Assembly (NCBI GenBank): GCA_907164885.2
Contig: OU015499.1
Span: forward strand, 161,312,590 to 161,376,589
DNA: 64,000 nt
Source of the DNA: Dolomedes plantarius
Lineage: Eukaryota; Arthropoda; Arachnida; Araneae; Dolomedidae
Direction of reading: 5' to 3'
Position numbers and translations under genes: made by a program. Below are positions 9,889 to 21,242 of the stretch, piece by piece (positions within the stretch are counted from its first letter, which is position 1; every line of letters starts with the position of its first letter). Under the pieces are notes generated by a model. That model was not told where the DNA came from and did no database searches. It was given only the letters and a program-made list of their open reading frames with translations.

Positions 9889-10098
9889 ATTTCAAAACAG
9901 TTATCTGTGGACCTCTTGTAGTCTATGAGATACACCTCAGGAATACACGGCTGATAAGGTCTTCTCCAGACCATCACCTTTTAAATATTGTATTACGAGA
10001 TCGTAAACACGGAATAAAAATTCTAAACAAAATAAATCCACACAGTTTCGATGTGATACTCCTTAAAAATTACTTGTGAGAACAATTTTATATTTTCA
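9889..10098 (+). other. Highly conserved ~200-bp block with a 63-codon open frame, copy A
   Basis: From ATTTCAAAACAG through the stop at 10077-10079, this block is identical to B (34631) over its whole length. By eye it differs from C (61362) at about four positions in 190, while the adjoining 195 bp to the left differ from C at about 27 positions. The open frame reads VICGPLVVYEIHLRNTRLI... and ends KNYL-stop. The four C differences give L to V, a silent Arg change, I to M and L to I. The TTTCAAAACAG at its left end could be a splice acceptor, so a terminal coding exon is one reading. A small hairpin (GGTCT-TCTCC-AGACC) allows a non-coding RNA instead. I do not recognise the protein. Confidence 0.45.
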
Positions 10099-10620
10099 TA
10101 TAAATATTAATTCAGAACTCCTAAAAGAAGTTTTACCCTTGTTAGTTCTCCCGCAATTTATTTTTGTAATTTTTTTGTACTCTCCAGGTTGCAAATAAAA
10201 TATGCCGAATGAATGTGGGGAGTGACTTCAATCTCAACCTGCCACATACTGATTGGGCACAGCTCGGTATTATAGTAAACAAACAATTTCACAGCCGTCA
10301 CAGGAAAAAGAAATTACATATACACACTTCAGTACAAAAATAATTACATTACATATCGTCTAACTAAAATTTCGGCTGAAGTACGATACTCGTACCGATG
10401 CGTGAAGTGTGGCAATAAAAATTTCATCGCGGTGACCTCAGTCTTTAAGGTAACCGTACTTGCTCGTTTCAGACGTGCAGAAGGGGTTTGTTTATGAACG
10501 GTATTTTTTCGTATCGAAATGTCTTTACCGATACGTAATAAATAATTAATGCATTGATAGATATTGCTTTTCCGCATTATTTGTACATTTAAAATATCTT
10601 TTCCCCCATTGAATTTTTTT
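10099..10620. other. Spacer, no gene seen
   Basis: AT-rich, shared with 34841-35354 (B) and 61572-62093 (C). A minus-strand open frame (10344-10577) keeps neither its length nor its frame across the copies. Confidence 0.5.
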
Positions 10621-11007
10621 TTTCAGAATAAAAAAAAAAGGTTTTCAACTGGGAGTGCTGGGTGATTTCTGCTAATTTAAAATGTCAGATAATCAAAGAA
10701 ATTTTTTTAAAAAATTGGTATTTTTTTTAGATATTTCTATATTTCAAAAATATCGGTATATGATATTTTGCTGATTTTTACATTTTATTTTATCAATTTT
10801 TTAAGAATTTATTATATTTTTCGGGGGTGGTGTATGTGCTTAAATTCATGTAAGGATTTTAACTAAAGCTCAATTTTTCTAAAAAATTATGCTTTTGGCA
10901 TTTCTATAAAACGTTGCAAACAATTTTATATATCCTGGTTCCGGCACGTCTTCCTCATTTGTCATGAATTTTTAAAACTTTCACTTTCTTGAGGGATGGA
11001 TATTCAA
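10621..11007. repeat. Dispersed ~390-bp AT-rich repeat, first copy in A
   Basis: Begins near TTTCAGAATAAAA and ends GATGGATATTCAA. It recurs within the same unit at 11779-12156 at visibly lower identity, and at the equivalent sites in B (35355-35750) and C (62094-62490). It contains TCGGGGGTGGTGTATGTG and ATATATCCTGGTTCCGGCA. No terminal repeats or coding sequence are visible; it is an unclassified repeat. Confidence 0.7.
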
Positions 11008-11778
11008 TGGTTACGCAAGCTTTTATATTAAATTTTATTCTTATGAATGCTTATTTATGCATTTATTTCTATGGAAAAAAAGTCTTTATTTTCTGCTGTA
11101 TTCACATGGATGTTGGGCCAAAGAGTCCTTAATAAAGTCTATGACTAAAGAGTAATGCTAGAGATTTATGACATTCTTTGAGATTGGTTGATAAGAACCG
11201 TAAACATTTTTCCAATTCTGAATTGCATACATCCACTAAGCCAGTTATGTAAGCACAAAGGGGGACTTATTACTACGCGATAAATGTACAAGAAATAAAT
11301 GATCTATTTCTATAAAAATGTATTATAAAAATGATCTATACCTATAAAAATGTACCCTGGGACCAAAAATGTGAATTATATTATCTTTTAAATTCTGTTT
11401 AAACTTGTTGATAATAAAAACGTTTTACTATAAATCTAAAAAAGCTGAGATAAAATTAAAAACTAATAATAATTAGAATTAGATTGATTACCTTGAATTA
11501 CCTTTCTACTGGATAATAAAATAAATAAAATGATAGTGTGATTCAGAGAATATTGGAAAACCAATTTGTTCTTACAGTATAAGGTAATCTCATAACATTT
11601 TTCATTTTTTGTATCAAGTCAAATGATTTCCTAATAGACTGGAAATATTTAGGTCAGAGCTCTACAATACAGTTCAGCGCTACATGAAATCAGATGAAGA
11701 TTAAGCTATACCTATTATGGCAAAAATTAACTTCATAAGTAAGCTATAGCCAAGGGAAGACATGGATTATATTTTTTT
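11008..11778. other. Spacer carrying a large deletion relative to B
   Basis: Matches 35751-36470 in B. At about 11719, CCTATTATGG joins directly to GGCAAAAATTAACTTC, whereas in B 2.2 kb (including a Helitron and the left end of hAT-3) lies between these two points. No gene is supported. Confidence 0.6.
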
Positions 11779-12156
11779 TTTCAGAAAAATTTTTTTTCAA
11801 GTGGAAGTGCTAGGTGATTTCTGCTAATTTAAATTGTCAGATAATCAAAGAAATTTTTGAAAAAAATTGGTATTTTTTTATATATATTTCTATATTTTAA
11901 AATATCGGTATATGATATTTTACATTATATATTATCAATTTTTAAAAAAAAAATTTTTTTTTCGGGGGTGGTGTATGTGTTTAAATTTTTGTAAGGGTTT
12001 TTAACTAAAATTCAATTTTTCTAAAAACTTTTGCTTTTGGATTTTGGCATTTCCATAAAATGTTGCAAACAATTTTATATATCCTGGTTCCGGCACATCG
12101 TCTTCATTTGTCACGAATTTTTAAAACTTTCACTTTCTTAAGAGATGTATATTCAA
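11779..12156. repeat. Dispersed ~390-bp repeat, second copy, absent from B
   Basis: A diverged duplicate of 10621-11007 (shared TCGGGGGTGGTGTATGTG and ATATATCCTGGTTCCGGCACA). It lies inside the hAT-3 sequence: in B, CATGGAGCTGCTTTCC is continuous at 38751-38766, while here the repeat separates the two halves. Confidence 0.7.
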
Positions 12157-12180
12157 TAAAGGGAAAGTTTTAAGATAGAA

Positions 12181-12233
12181 GCAGCTCTAAAAACGCTATA
12201 AATAATTTAGATTTATAGCTTTTTTAGAGCTGC
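12181..12233. repeat. Imperfect 23-bp-stem hairpin at the repeat insertion junction
   Basis: Left arm 12181-12203 and right arm 12211-12233 are inverted copies with one mismatch around a 7-base loop. The outer end of the right arm (GAGCTGC) is original hAT-3 sequence present in B; the left arm is not. The hairpin therefore arose with the insertion. Confidence 0.7.
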
Positions 12234-12985
12234 TTTCTGCTATAAAACACTTCGTACAGTATATCACTTGGATAGCAGAGTGCAGAAACAGTGGGATGGT
12301 GCCAGCAATGATCACTGCAAATGAAATCGCTGAAGTACTTAATGTTTTAAAAGAATTTAAGGAAATTCAGAGGAGGAAGAAATAAAACATTTTTTCGGTA
12401 CAAAATACCAGATGACAGGAATGAAAATTCAAAAGACATGTTCAAAACGGAGTATTTTTTGATAATTATTGACATTTCACAGTACTGTACTTCAAGGTTT
12501 TGAGCTGAACAAATATGAACAAAATTTTAGGTTTATTCATGACATAAATCAGTTAAAGGAAAAACCTGCAGAAATTCTCCATAGTTGAAAGCAACTTCAG
12601 GAAGTTTTTACTGTGTGAAGTCAGGGAAAATTGTACTCTGCTATACTAGCAGAACAACTTTACCAAAACCGAAGATCTTTAGAAGAACTATACCTACAGA
12701 CTTAAAATTTTGTACGATTCTAAAGTACATGATTGAGAACAGTATGGACCATGTTTAACCAAAAATCTACGTGTTTATAATTATTTTGACTATTCCAATA
12801 TGTGTAGCTAGTGCTGAACAGTTGCTCTCAAAGTTAATCAAGACCTATTTGAGATCCACCATGTATGAAGAAAGGTTGTCTTCCCTTGCAATATTGTCAA
12901 TTGAATGATACATTGCTTCAAAATTGGTCTTTCCCACAATTATTGATGATTTTAAAGCTGCTAATAGTAGAAAAGTTGTTTAGTA
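12234..12985 (+). pseudogene. Decayed hAT-3 (MYM-type hAT) transposase, copy A
   Basis: The recognisable C-terminal dimerisation region is VASAEQLLSKLIKTYLRST then EERLSSLAILSIE-stop at about 12795-12908, the hallmark of hAT transposases (S-x-x-x-E-R/Q-x-F-S-x-L-K). Upstream, EFKEIQRRK and SKDMFKTEYFLIIIDI resemble the preceding region of MYM-type hAT proteins. Multiple stops and frame changes leave no usable frame, and the left end has been deleted. B has the sister copy at 38720-39345. The element's right terminus appears to be CAGGGCCAACC (complement), ending at 15933. Confidence 0.7.
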
Positions 12986-12989
12986 AATT

Positions 12990-14787
12990 CCAGGTAAATT
13001 CCTTAGTTTTTTATATTATTCAGTTATAAATGTATTGTAAATTTTATTTTATAAAAATAAATTTATACTAGAATAATTATTCTATTGTATAATCATTATC
13101 TAACTAAATCATGGCACAACAGTCCCAATGTGGACCAAAGCCTGTGGTGCCCATCTCCGCTTCGGGTGCCATACAGCATATGTCTCGGTCAGGTAGTACA
13201 AATATTATACTTCAAACATATTTTCTAACAACAGACTTGGTGAATCAGAAATCATTGTATTACAAGTACAAAGAAATGTGGTGCCTAGGTCATAAAGTTT
13301 TTTCAGGATAAAAAGTTATTGCTTATTCTCGTAGAAAGTAAAGAACAATTGTCTTCCGCCGCATTTTCACTGCTATGCAAGTAAAACATATTTACATACC
13401 TTGCAGTGTATAGCTTCTGTACAGAAGAAACTGAAGAATCGAAAGGAGAAAATACCAAAATTGGCACTTTGGAGTTCAATCTAAATACAACACCATGAAT
13501 ATAGTACTGCAGGTTCTCTTGTGAAAAGAGGTCTACGAATTTTAAAAGTTTCTGAAAAACTCCTTTAAATAGTTGAATGGTTTAATAGAGCTAAATACCT
13601 ACTGAAACTTCAGTTACTAAAAGATGATTCAGTGAGATAACATGCAAAGTGAAAGATACAAAATACCCACAATTTTTCTGATGAAAAGATTTACATGTCT
13701 AAATCAAGACAACAGATTTTGGCAACTAGTCAAGTGTTCTCTTTATAAAATTTTAAGAAGTCTCTGAAACCAAACTCACAACAGTCCACCACAGAATTAA
13801 AACGATATGAGTAATCATAAGACTGCCTTAGGAATACTATGCATAAAAGGATAGAAAATATGTATAGAATAAATTATCAAAGGCAGGGCTGGTTTGATCC
13901 AATTGCACTTGGATTAGATATAACTGGACCCGAGATAGCACAGAGCCATACATGAAGATATATTTAATATATGTTTGAAACGAAGTACTGAGATCATTTA
14001 GAAACCTTCTAGAATGCCTGATAAAGATAGCCATTCAGGTTTCGAACAAGTCTTAGTTGGAGTCATGGAGCTTGCAACTTATTTAGTAGTCACTCATGAA
14101 TTTCGGGGAACACATTTACAAAAATGAAAAAGGATATTGAATTATGAGTATGTGGATGAACCAATACATAACTGGAAAGAAATGTTTGAGGTGCATTGTT
14201 TTTAACAAATACCATAGAAAGTGAGACAGGCTAGAGAAGCTTATTCCAAACAATTCCACAGAAAACACATAGAAGATATGCATCGGAACTACAAATTGTT
14301 TTGACAAATGGAAAAATTATTCAGAATAATGACTAAATGATGTCTATAAAAGATGTAGACATAGAAGAAATGGAAGTATTAAAACCTACTGTTTCGGGAA
14401 ATCTATAAAAATTCTACAATTGCTATAAATAACAGCCACTGGCTTTTGAAATGTATATATATATCTTTAAAGATATTTTTAACCATTCATATAACTATAG
14501 AATTGGGAAAAGTAAGCTTTTGTAAATAGATATCAATTAAAACATACCTGAGGTCAACAATATCGCAGGAGAGACTCAACAGTCTTGCAATACTGTCTAT
14601 AGAGCATGTAGAAACTAGGAAATAAAAATTAAATCAATTTGTAAATGATTTTGCAAATAAAAAATATGTAGTCTAGCTATTTCTTAGTTTTCTTTTGTTA
14701 TAAACGTACATAAAAAAGGATATATAACCACCTTCATAATTTTTCTCTTTCATACTTCACATGAAATGTTTTTTCTTTTATTGTATA
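12990..14787. other. Non-coding remainder of hAT-3/unit sequence
   Basis: Shared with 39425-40990 in B. A 66-codon frame at 13111 (MAQQSQCGPKP) is also open in B at 39550 with about four residue changes, but I recognise nothing in it. B lacks about 170 bp around 14010-14250. No gene is supported. Confidence 0.5.
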
Positions 14788-15866
14788 CTAGCTGTACCCG
14801 TCCCGGCGTTGCTCGGTAATGTTATTACCAATTTTTTAGTAGCCTTAACCCTTTGTTAATGGGCGTCGCTGTCATCCTTTTCCTCACCACGATACATTAT
14901 TTTACCCATATAAATTTAATCCTTTCTGGCACATTTTAGCAAAATTTTTGACATAGGATTACTTAAAACTTTCCACAACAGTCAGTGAGAGGAAAAACGT
15001 ATTAAGATGTTTATTGTGCTGAAATTCTTTGAAATCTTCATAGATTTTTTCCACAAACACACCACAAATTATATGATATTAACTAAGTGTTGGCCAAAAA
15101 AATTACGGCATTACTAAATGCGATTTATTTAGTCGATTATCACTGCAAAAGTAATCGATTTCCTTTAACCACCCAATCCCTCATAGAAAACAAACGCCCC
15201 AACACATCACGTGCTTGACGTCGAAAAAGACACGCCTATTTTCCCCTGCTTTACCTTCGTCCGGAAATGAAGAACGAAATCTCCAAAATGAGATTTCTCG
15301 CAAGAGTTTCCGAATCATAAAATAAATTATTAAAAAATAACTACAATTTGTAAATTAATTTTGGTTCTGGCTTTCGAAACTGTGATGTCTAGGGTCTCTG
15401 AGATAAAAATTTCGTAAAAATATAACAACACTTACGTATCGATTTGACAATTTGGAAAAAAGGGTCGCGGCCAAAATCGCGTTTTTTTTCCGAAAAACGG
15501 GTGCGTGCAGACGATCGAAAAAAAATCACAATTAATCGATAAATTAAGACAGACAATTTTAATTGTGATTTCCGTATAGTGTCATCTTTCCCGTATAGGC
15601 TCGTCCGAAAAAAAAAATTCTTGGACGCATACGGTAGGATTTACGGAGCTTTTACTCGTCCGGGAGCTCCAAATCGCGACTAAATATTTAATTACGGAAA
15701 ATCTAATTAAAAAATCGAAAAAAGGGCTTCGAGGTGCATAATGCGACCTCGGGGGGCATCTTCGTGTCGAATCTCAAGACTGTCCGACCTGCCGTCTTTG
15801 CGCCGTGCCGCGAGCAGACAAAAACTCGGTCACACACGCACAGACTTTGCCTTTTATATATAAAGA
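14788..15866. mobile_element. Unclassified 1.08-kb insertion with a precise empty site in B
   Basis: B reads TTGTATATTAGAATTTTAG without interruption at 40985-41003. Here TTGTATA and TTAGAATTTTAG are separated by 1,079 bp beginning CTAGCTGTACCCGTCCCGGC and ending TTTTATATATAAAGA. The insert is less AT-rich than its surroundings and has CpG-containing ends. It has no convincing frame and no terminal inverted repeat. The end style recalls abundant arthropod non-autonomous elements, but I cannot assign a family. Confidence 0.75.
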
Positions 15867-15933
15867 TTAGAATTTTAGAGTCACCCGAAAAAATTTCTGC
15901 AATTGAGCCCCAGAATGACTAAGGTTGGCCCTG
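15867..15933. mobile_element. Right terminus of hAT-3, copy A
   Basis: Ends GACTAAGGTTGGCCCTG, the complement of which starts CAGGGCCAACC. This resembles the left terminus in B (CAGTGGCAAC at 38507). The B counterpart ends at 41058. A target duplication is not visible. Confidence 0.5.
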
Positions 15934-18027
15934 ATCAAAAGCATGAATGACAAGAACTCAGATGTCAAATTTTCCAGTTTCAGCAAAGTGATTTATTGTT
16001 ATGCTCTATTACCTTATATATTTAGTTAACAAAGAAATTTCCAAATTTTTAGAAATTAAAATGTAGAAGTGACATAAAATCTTCCAAAAAAAAATTTTTT
16101 TTTTAAGATTTCTATAACGTTTAAAACAAAGTTATATGTAACTAACTGTCAACGAAACAGATACTGAGCAATAAACTTCAACATGAAATGCTAAGCTATC
16201 AAAATGACTGCAAGGGAAAGAAAAATCTTCTGGTAAATCCTCGACTTTTATTGAGATATTATTTTCAAATAGTTTTCATAAAAGAACTTATACAGAATGT
16301 TTAAGCAAATTTCCCTCATGCAAAATGAAAACTTAGCAGCCTATCTATTCACATTTGGAGCAAAGTTATCTTTTACATAAATGGTTTAATATAAAATCCT
16401 CTAATGCCTTTTTAAATTTTTTCCATCTAGAAATAAAATTCATTTCATGCATATTCTATCACAGCACAGTCATACAACACATTTCTGGAGCAGTGAAAAA
16501 AATAAAAAGCAACAGAATTTACAAAACTATGTATTTCACACTTTTACTACAGTTACTTTCTATTCATTCAATACTTTTTATCCCTAGGAGGGGATAGGAT
16601 ACATAAATCCCAATACAACAAACATCAGTTTGGCTAACACTGATCTTAAGGACCAAAAATATATATATTAAAATATTACCCTAGACATGAACTGCAAGAA
16701 CACAGTTATAAATTTTACCAGTACAAAATAATCTATTGAGTATAAAGAATATGCACATAAGAGAGAAGACAGTTAAACTCTAGCTTTAAGCTGACCCAAG
16801 TATAATTTTTACAATACAAAAATTTAAAGAACTATATCAAGGCTGTCATAAATATCAGTTTAAACAGATTTTATAAATCTTGAAATGTTTCTTCTGAAGA
16901 AATCTTTAGAATGCATGGTGTAGAGAGAATTAAACATTTTTATATGAAACATATTCATTGCATACAGTTATAAAATGTTAAATAATATATTTCTGTCTTA
17001 ATAAGAATTTACATTTTAAATATCAAGTATTATTTTTAAATCATTCTCTTTGAAATACATTGATTTAAAACTTTAAACAATCATATTATAATGAATGATG
17101 TACCTAAAATTATGAATATTTAGGAGTATTACATTTAATGCTGTTATCTTTGTTGCAATGAAAGATGGGCATGAATGTTATTTATTAAATCTTGTCATCA
17201 AAAATGTTAATACTGAATGAATACAAAAACAAATAACATAATATAAAAATAGTTTCAAATGCCATCATAAATAAAAAGTTCTAATTTAGTGCCAATTCAT
17301 AATTAATATGGAAAATTCGATTATTTAAATAGATTTATCTATAAGTTTTGCATGAAATTAACAGTGCATATCAATTTCATTGTAATTTTTAAAAATTTAA
17401 AGCACATAAAAAATGGTTTGTTGACATTGATAAGGCTGGATGTTTTAACAATTTTAATATAATTTATCTACGGAATGAAATTAAGAAACTCCCAAACACA
17501 TTAATAATGGGGAAATGCTGAATGTTGTTATAGCCTCGAATTTGGTGATTACATAAGTGGTTCCTTTATTTATGTTCTGCTACACTTGGGTTGTAATCTT
17601 TATAATAAATGTTTTATTATTCAATTTAATGGCTTAATACTCTGCAATCCTGATTCAGATAAGCTTTATGCTCACATAACCAAATGTCAGTGATTATATC
17701 TCAGAAATGTCACTTGGTTTTTTTATTCAGTTTTAACAAATGAAATCTGAATGACGATAATTTAGATGTTTTTAGCCAATGACATTTGAAATTACCTTCA
17801 GATAACAAATTATAAATTTAGTGAATGAAAAATCTTCTGAATTCTTTTTAAAACATGTTTATTTTCTTTCTTTTCAAGGAATACGAACAGGAAGATCAGA
17901 GCTTTCCCATGGTTATTCATATCAGGATTATTAATTTTATAAATTGATTTTTATACTTTGGAAAAATTTTAAAATTTAATTTTTATTCTAAAAATTAGCC
18001 GGTGATACTAGTGTCATAATTTTTTTG
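15934..18027. other. AT-rich spacer between hAT-3 and Merlin, copy A
   Basis: About 2.1 kb, collinear with 41059-43151 in B at high identity. Open frames are short and not preserved. I see no gene, RNA or repeat structure beyond A/T runs. Confidence 0.6.
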
Positions 18028-19078
18028 TTACTTTCGTATTAAACAGAGGCCACCTATTTATTTATATTTGAATTCTAAATGCAAACACAACGCATTCCAA
18101 ACGTAAACACAGAGTGATTCTCACTAAAAAATGAATCACTGACAAGATCTATTTTATCATCATGTTTTGTTTTGCTATTATTGAAGTGTGTATAAAGTTT
18201 TTCAGTGGGATGTTTGAAATTAAGCCTACCAGTCTGACGTTTAAACACATTTATACATGGTTTTCTCATAGCAGACTGCCATTTGTGACAATCGTTCGCT
18301 TTTTGTACTGCCGGTGCGAGGAACTAACCTCAGTATCTTGGTGCGAGAAACAATTAAAAATGGTGCCAAACACAACAGTCGACTGGAATAATTATATGAG
18401 GGAAGAACAGAAAAATGAAGGTAAATTGGTGGAGAGGGGCGTATTGTTGAGATTGACGAGAGTTTGTTTACAAAACGTAAAAACAACACTGGCTGAATAT
18501 TACCCCAACAATTGGGTGTTCGGTGGTTTGTGCTAGGAAACTGGAGGACGTTTCCTAGTCAGAATTCCGAACAGGAGTGCTAAAACATTGTTGGAGCAGA
18601 TAAAACTGCACGTCGAACCCGGCTCAACAATTATATCTGATTGTTGGAAGGGATACAATACAGAGGAACTTGAAAACGCGGGATATGCTCACTTGAAAGT
18701 TAATCAAAAGTACAATTTCGTGGACCCGGAAACAGGGGCAAGTACCCAGCAAGTTGAGAGGATGTGGGGGGTCAGCCAAGGTCGCAACAAAAAACATCGA
18801 GGAACAGCACGTCACCATTTTGGAATCATATCTGGCGGAAAACATGGCGATCGGCAGCTGGCAACAATGCTTTCGTCGCGCTCCTGAGCAACATCACCCA
18901 GTTCTGGAAGTCTGTGGTGACTGGAAATTAATTCTTACTTTTTATAACTTTCTGAACTTGAGTAACTTTTTGTACTTTCTGTAGTAAAGTTTGTTGTTTG
19001 TGTTCGTAATGGAATTTTACATGTTCCCCCCATTTTCCAATACTTAAATGGGTGGCCTCCGTTTAATGCGAAAGTACC
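18028..19078 (+). mobile_element. Merlin DNA transposon, copy A
   Basis: Terminal inverted repeats TTACTTTCGTATTAAACAG (left) and the complement of GGTACTTTCGCATTAAACGG (right) extend through GAGGCCACC. The flanks are ATTTTTTTG and ATTTTTTTT, consistent with the 8-9 bp target duplication of Merlin. The length is 1,051 bp, the same as the B copy (43152-44202). It encloses an ISXO2-like transposase remnant. Confidence 0.85.
18361..18887 (+). pseudogene. Merlin (ISXO2-like/IS1595) transposase, disabled, copy A
   Basis: From ATGGTGCCAAACAC the reading includes NNWVFGGLC, FLVRIPNRSAKTLLEQI, HVEPGSTIISDCWKGYNTEE, HLKVNQKYNFVDPETGA, QQVERMWG and KKHRGTARHH: the ISXO2-like transposase core that eukaryotic Merlin elements share with bacterial IS1016/IS1595. 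The first catalytic Asp (VEIDESLFTKR) is present near 18446-18478 but in another frame. The second is in IISDCW, and the acidic residue of VERMWG completes the site. Lesions here are a frameshift before EIDES, a stop where B has Trp (near 18534), and a frame change after VERMWG. B has different lesions, so part of the decay post-dates the duplication. Confidence 0.85.
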
Positions 19079-21242
19079 ATTTTTTTTTCATTCTTCTATA
19101 TATGCTGAAATTATCTTCCTACAAACTTTTAAATTTTCTGTACCATATTGATTTTATTACAATGTTTGTATTTTTATGTGCCCATCATGAAGCAATTACA
19201 TGTTTATTTTATACCTTTTAAGAATTTTTATGAAAATAAAATTCTTGTATTTTTAATTCTTGTTTCTACACTATCCTATGAAATATTTTTCTTAAATTTA
19301 AATTTTGACCTACATTTAGAAACCGATTGTTACATTTTGGAAATATTTTTTGCTATTTTAATTATTTACTCCAGATAATTGTTGTATTCAATATTTTTTC
19401 ATTAAAATATTTTAATGTTCTTTATTAACTACTTATTGTTGAATTTTCATAAAAAGTGACGATTGTCAGGGTAAAAGATTTAAAACAGTAAGAAATAGTA
19501 TTTTCCTGAATGAGAACTCCCCTTGAGTAACTGTGACAACTTCCCGCCCAACGGCACAGAATATGGATGGTCCCTGCATATTTTATGTGTTACCACAATC
19601 ATTAACAGTTCAAAAACTTTTGTATAACTCATAACCAGGAGAATTGCTAAACACGGTATGTCTGACTTGTATGATGATATATTTATACATTTTCGATAAA
19701 AATTGTAAATAAAATTATCAGGGCAACTTTTAGCAGTCTCTTGAAATGGATGAGCGTAAAAAAAAAAAAAAGCTTAAAATGTAGAAATTAAATATATCAT
19801 TTTCAACATCTTAACAAAACAGTTCTGCCATACAATAAAGAAATAATAACGTAAAAATTAAACTTACTTCAATACTGTTTATTTTTCTTGCACCTGGATC
19901 AACGTTATTTTAGTACATGATCCATTCTAAAAGGTGGAAAATTTTGTCAACAACAGTTTTTCTCTTTTAATTATTTAGATTACAGAGAATCGAACACAAT
20001 AAGCAAAGTCATGAAGCTATAACATCTATAGCCGTTGAATTGAATTGAATTGAATATCTGCAGCCGTTCAATGCAAAAAGCAACATACTACGCGCTTGAG
20101 AGATACTGTTGCCATTAAAACAACAAATAATTACAGATAGCTACAGGTGATTAATCACTGTTATCTGCTACCAACTCATGAGGTTCACAGAGTATACTAG
20201 TTTTCGGTTCACGAAGTTTTTCTCTTCTTTCCTGTTATCTTTTCGGGGGCAGGGGGAGGGGGGAGGTTACTTGGCTAGCCCAATTCCTCTCCCATTTGAT
20301 TAGAATTTGTCCATTGATTGAACTAGAAGCACTGTTGATAAAGTAGTTTTACGTTTGCCCTTTTCAATAAAAGAAGAGGCCGAGAATTTTCGCTCTGAAT
20401 TTTCGAAACGTTTGAGAGGAGGTGAAGACTGTTCACTTTGTATTGTAAAAAACAAAATGCGCAAATTCTTTTTCACAAAATTCATACATAGTTTGAGTTA
20501 CTCTCTTTATATTTTTTTCAATTGTTGATATGTACTTATGTGATTAAAAATAATAAATATAGGTATTTACTGAAGTCTTGGAGATTCTTGAAGAGTTGGC
20601 TGAATTTCTCCAAGTGCGAAAGCTTTTGTACATTTCAGATATATCTCTGGTTTGGCGATAAATATCCCACCAATAACTTTAATTACTACCAGAAGAATGC
20701 ATGTGCATATTTTTATTTCCCAGTAACAAAACAGCAAAGAAAAAGGTTTGCTGATTTATGTCAGCAACACTCTTTCTCGTTTTTGTGTTTTGCGTAGCAC
20801 TTAATATAAATACCTGCTTGTCATAGCATTTCTATTTTAATATTTAATTATGAATAAACACTTTGTAGTCCTACTTTCAGTGTGGCAAACAATTTCGTAA
20901 ACAATAATGGAACTCTAATTAAAAACAGGAAATCATTTAAGTACAATTTATAATTTTTTAAATATTATGTAACATTTTTTGTGGGATGATATTCTTCAAA
21001 AGTATTTGAACGCAAAAGATGCTAAACAATCAAATTTTAAAACATAATTTATTACAAGTACATAATAATCACATTTCATTACATTAAATAATTACATTAT
21101 TATGCTAATCAATCTAGATATGTGGCCATGTTTAACTGGAGAGTTTGAATTTTCGGCGAAATGTTCTTTAAGACATTTTTTTGCTCTCCCTGAAGTCAAA
21201 GAAAATATTTGAATGTCTGCCCTCTATTAAATGTGGATTGAA
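19079..21242. other. Spacer between Merlin and SINE, copy A
   Basis: AT-rich, collinear with 44203-46338 in B. It contains a poly-A run at about 19758-19771, a TGAAT-type simple repeat near 20035-20057 and a G-rich patch near 20244-20266. Two frames (minus 20300-20485 and plus 20522-20797) have partly similar counterparts in B, but I recognise neither. No gene call is made. Confidence 0.5.

Noticed and set aside
13111..13311. A small gene conserved between A and B (MAQQSQCGP...)
   Set aside because: Its divergence is about the same as that of the neighbouring non-coding sequence, it lies inside the hAT-3 remnant, and it resembles nothing known.
14010..14310. A-specific ~170 bp as an inserted mobile element
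   Set aside because: There are no termini or target duplication; a simple deletion in B is equally likely.
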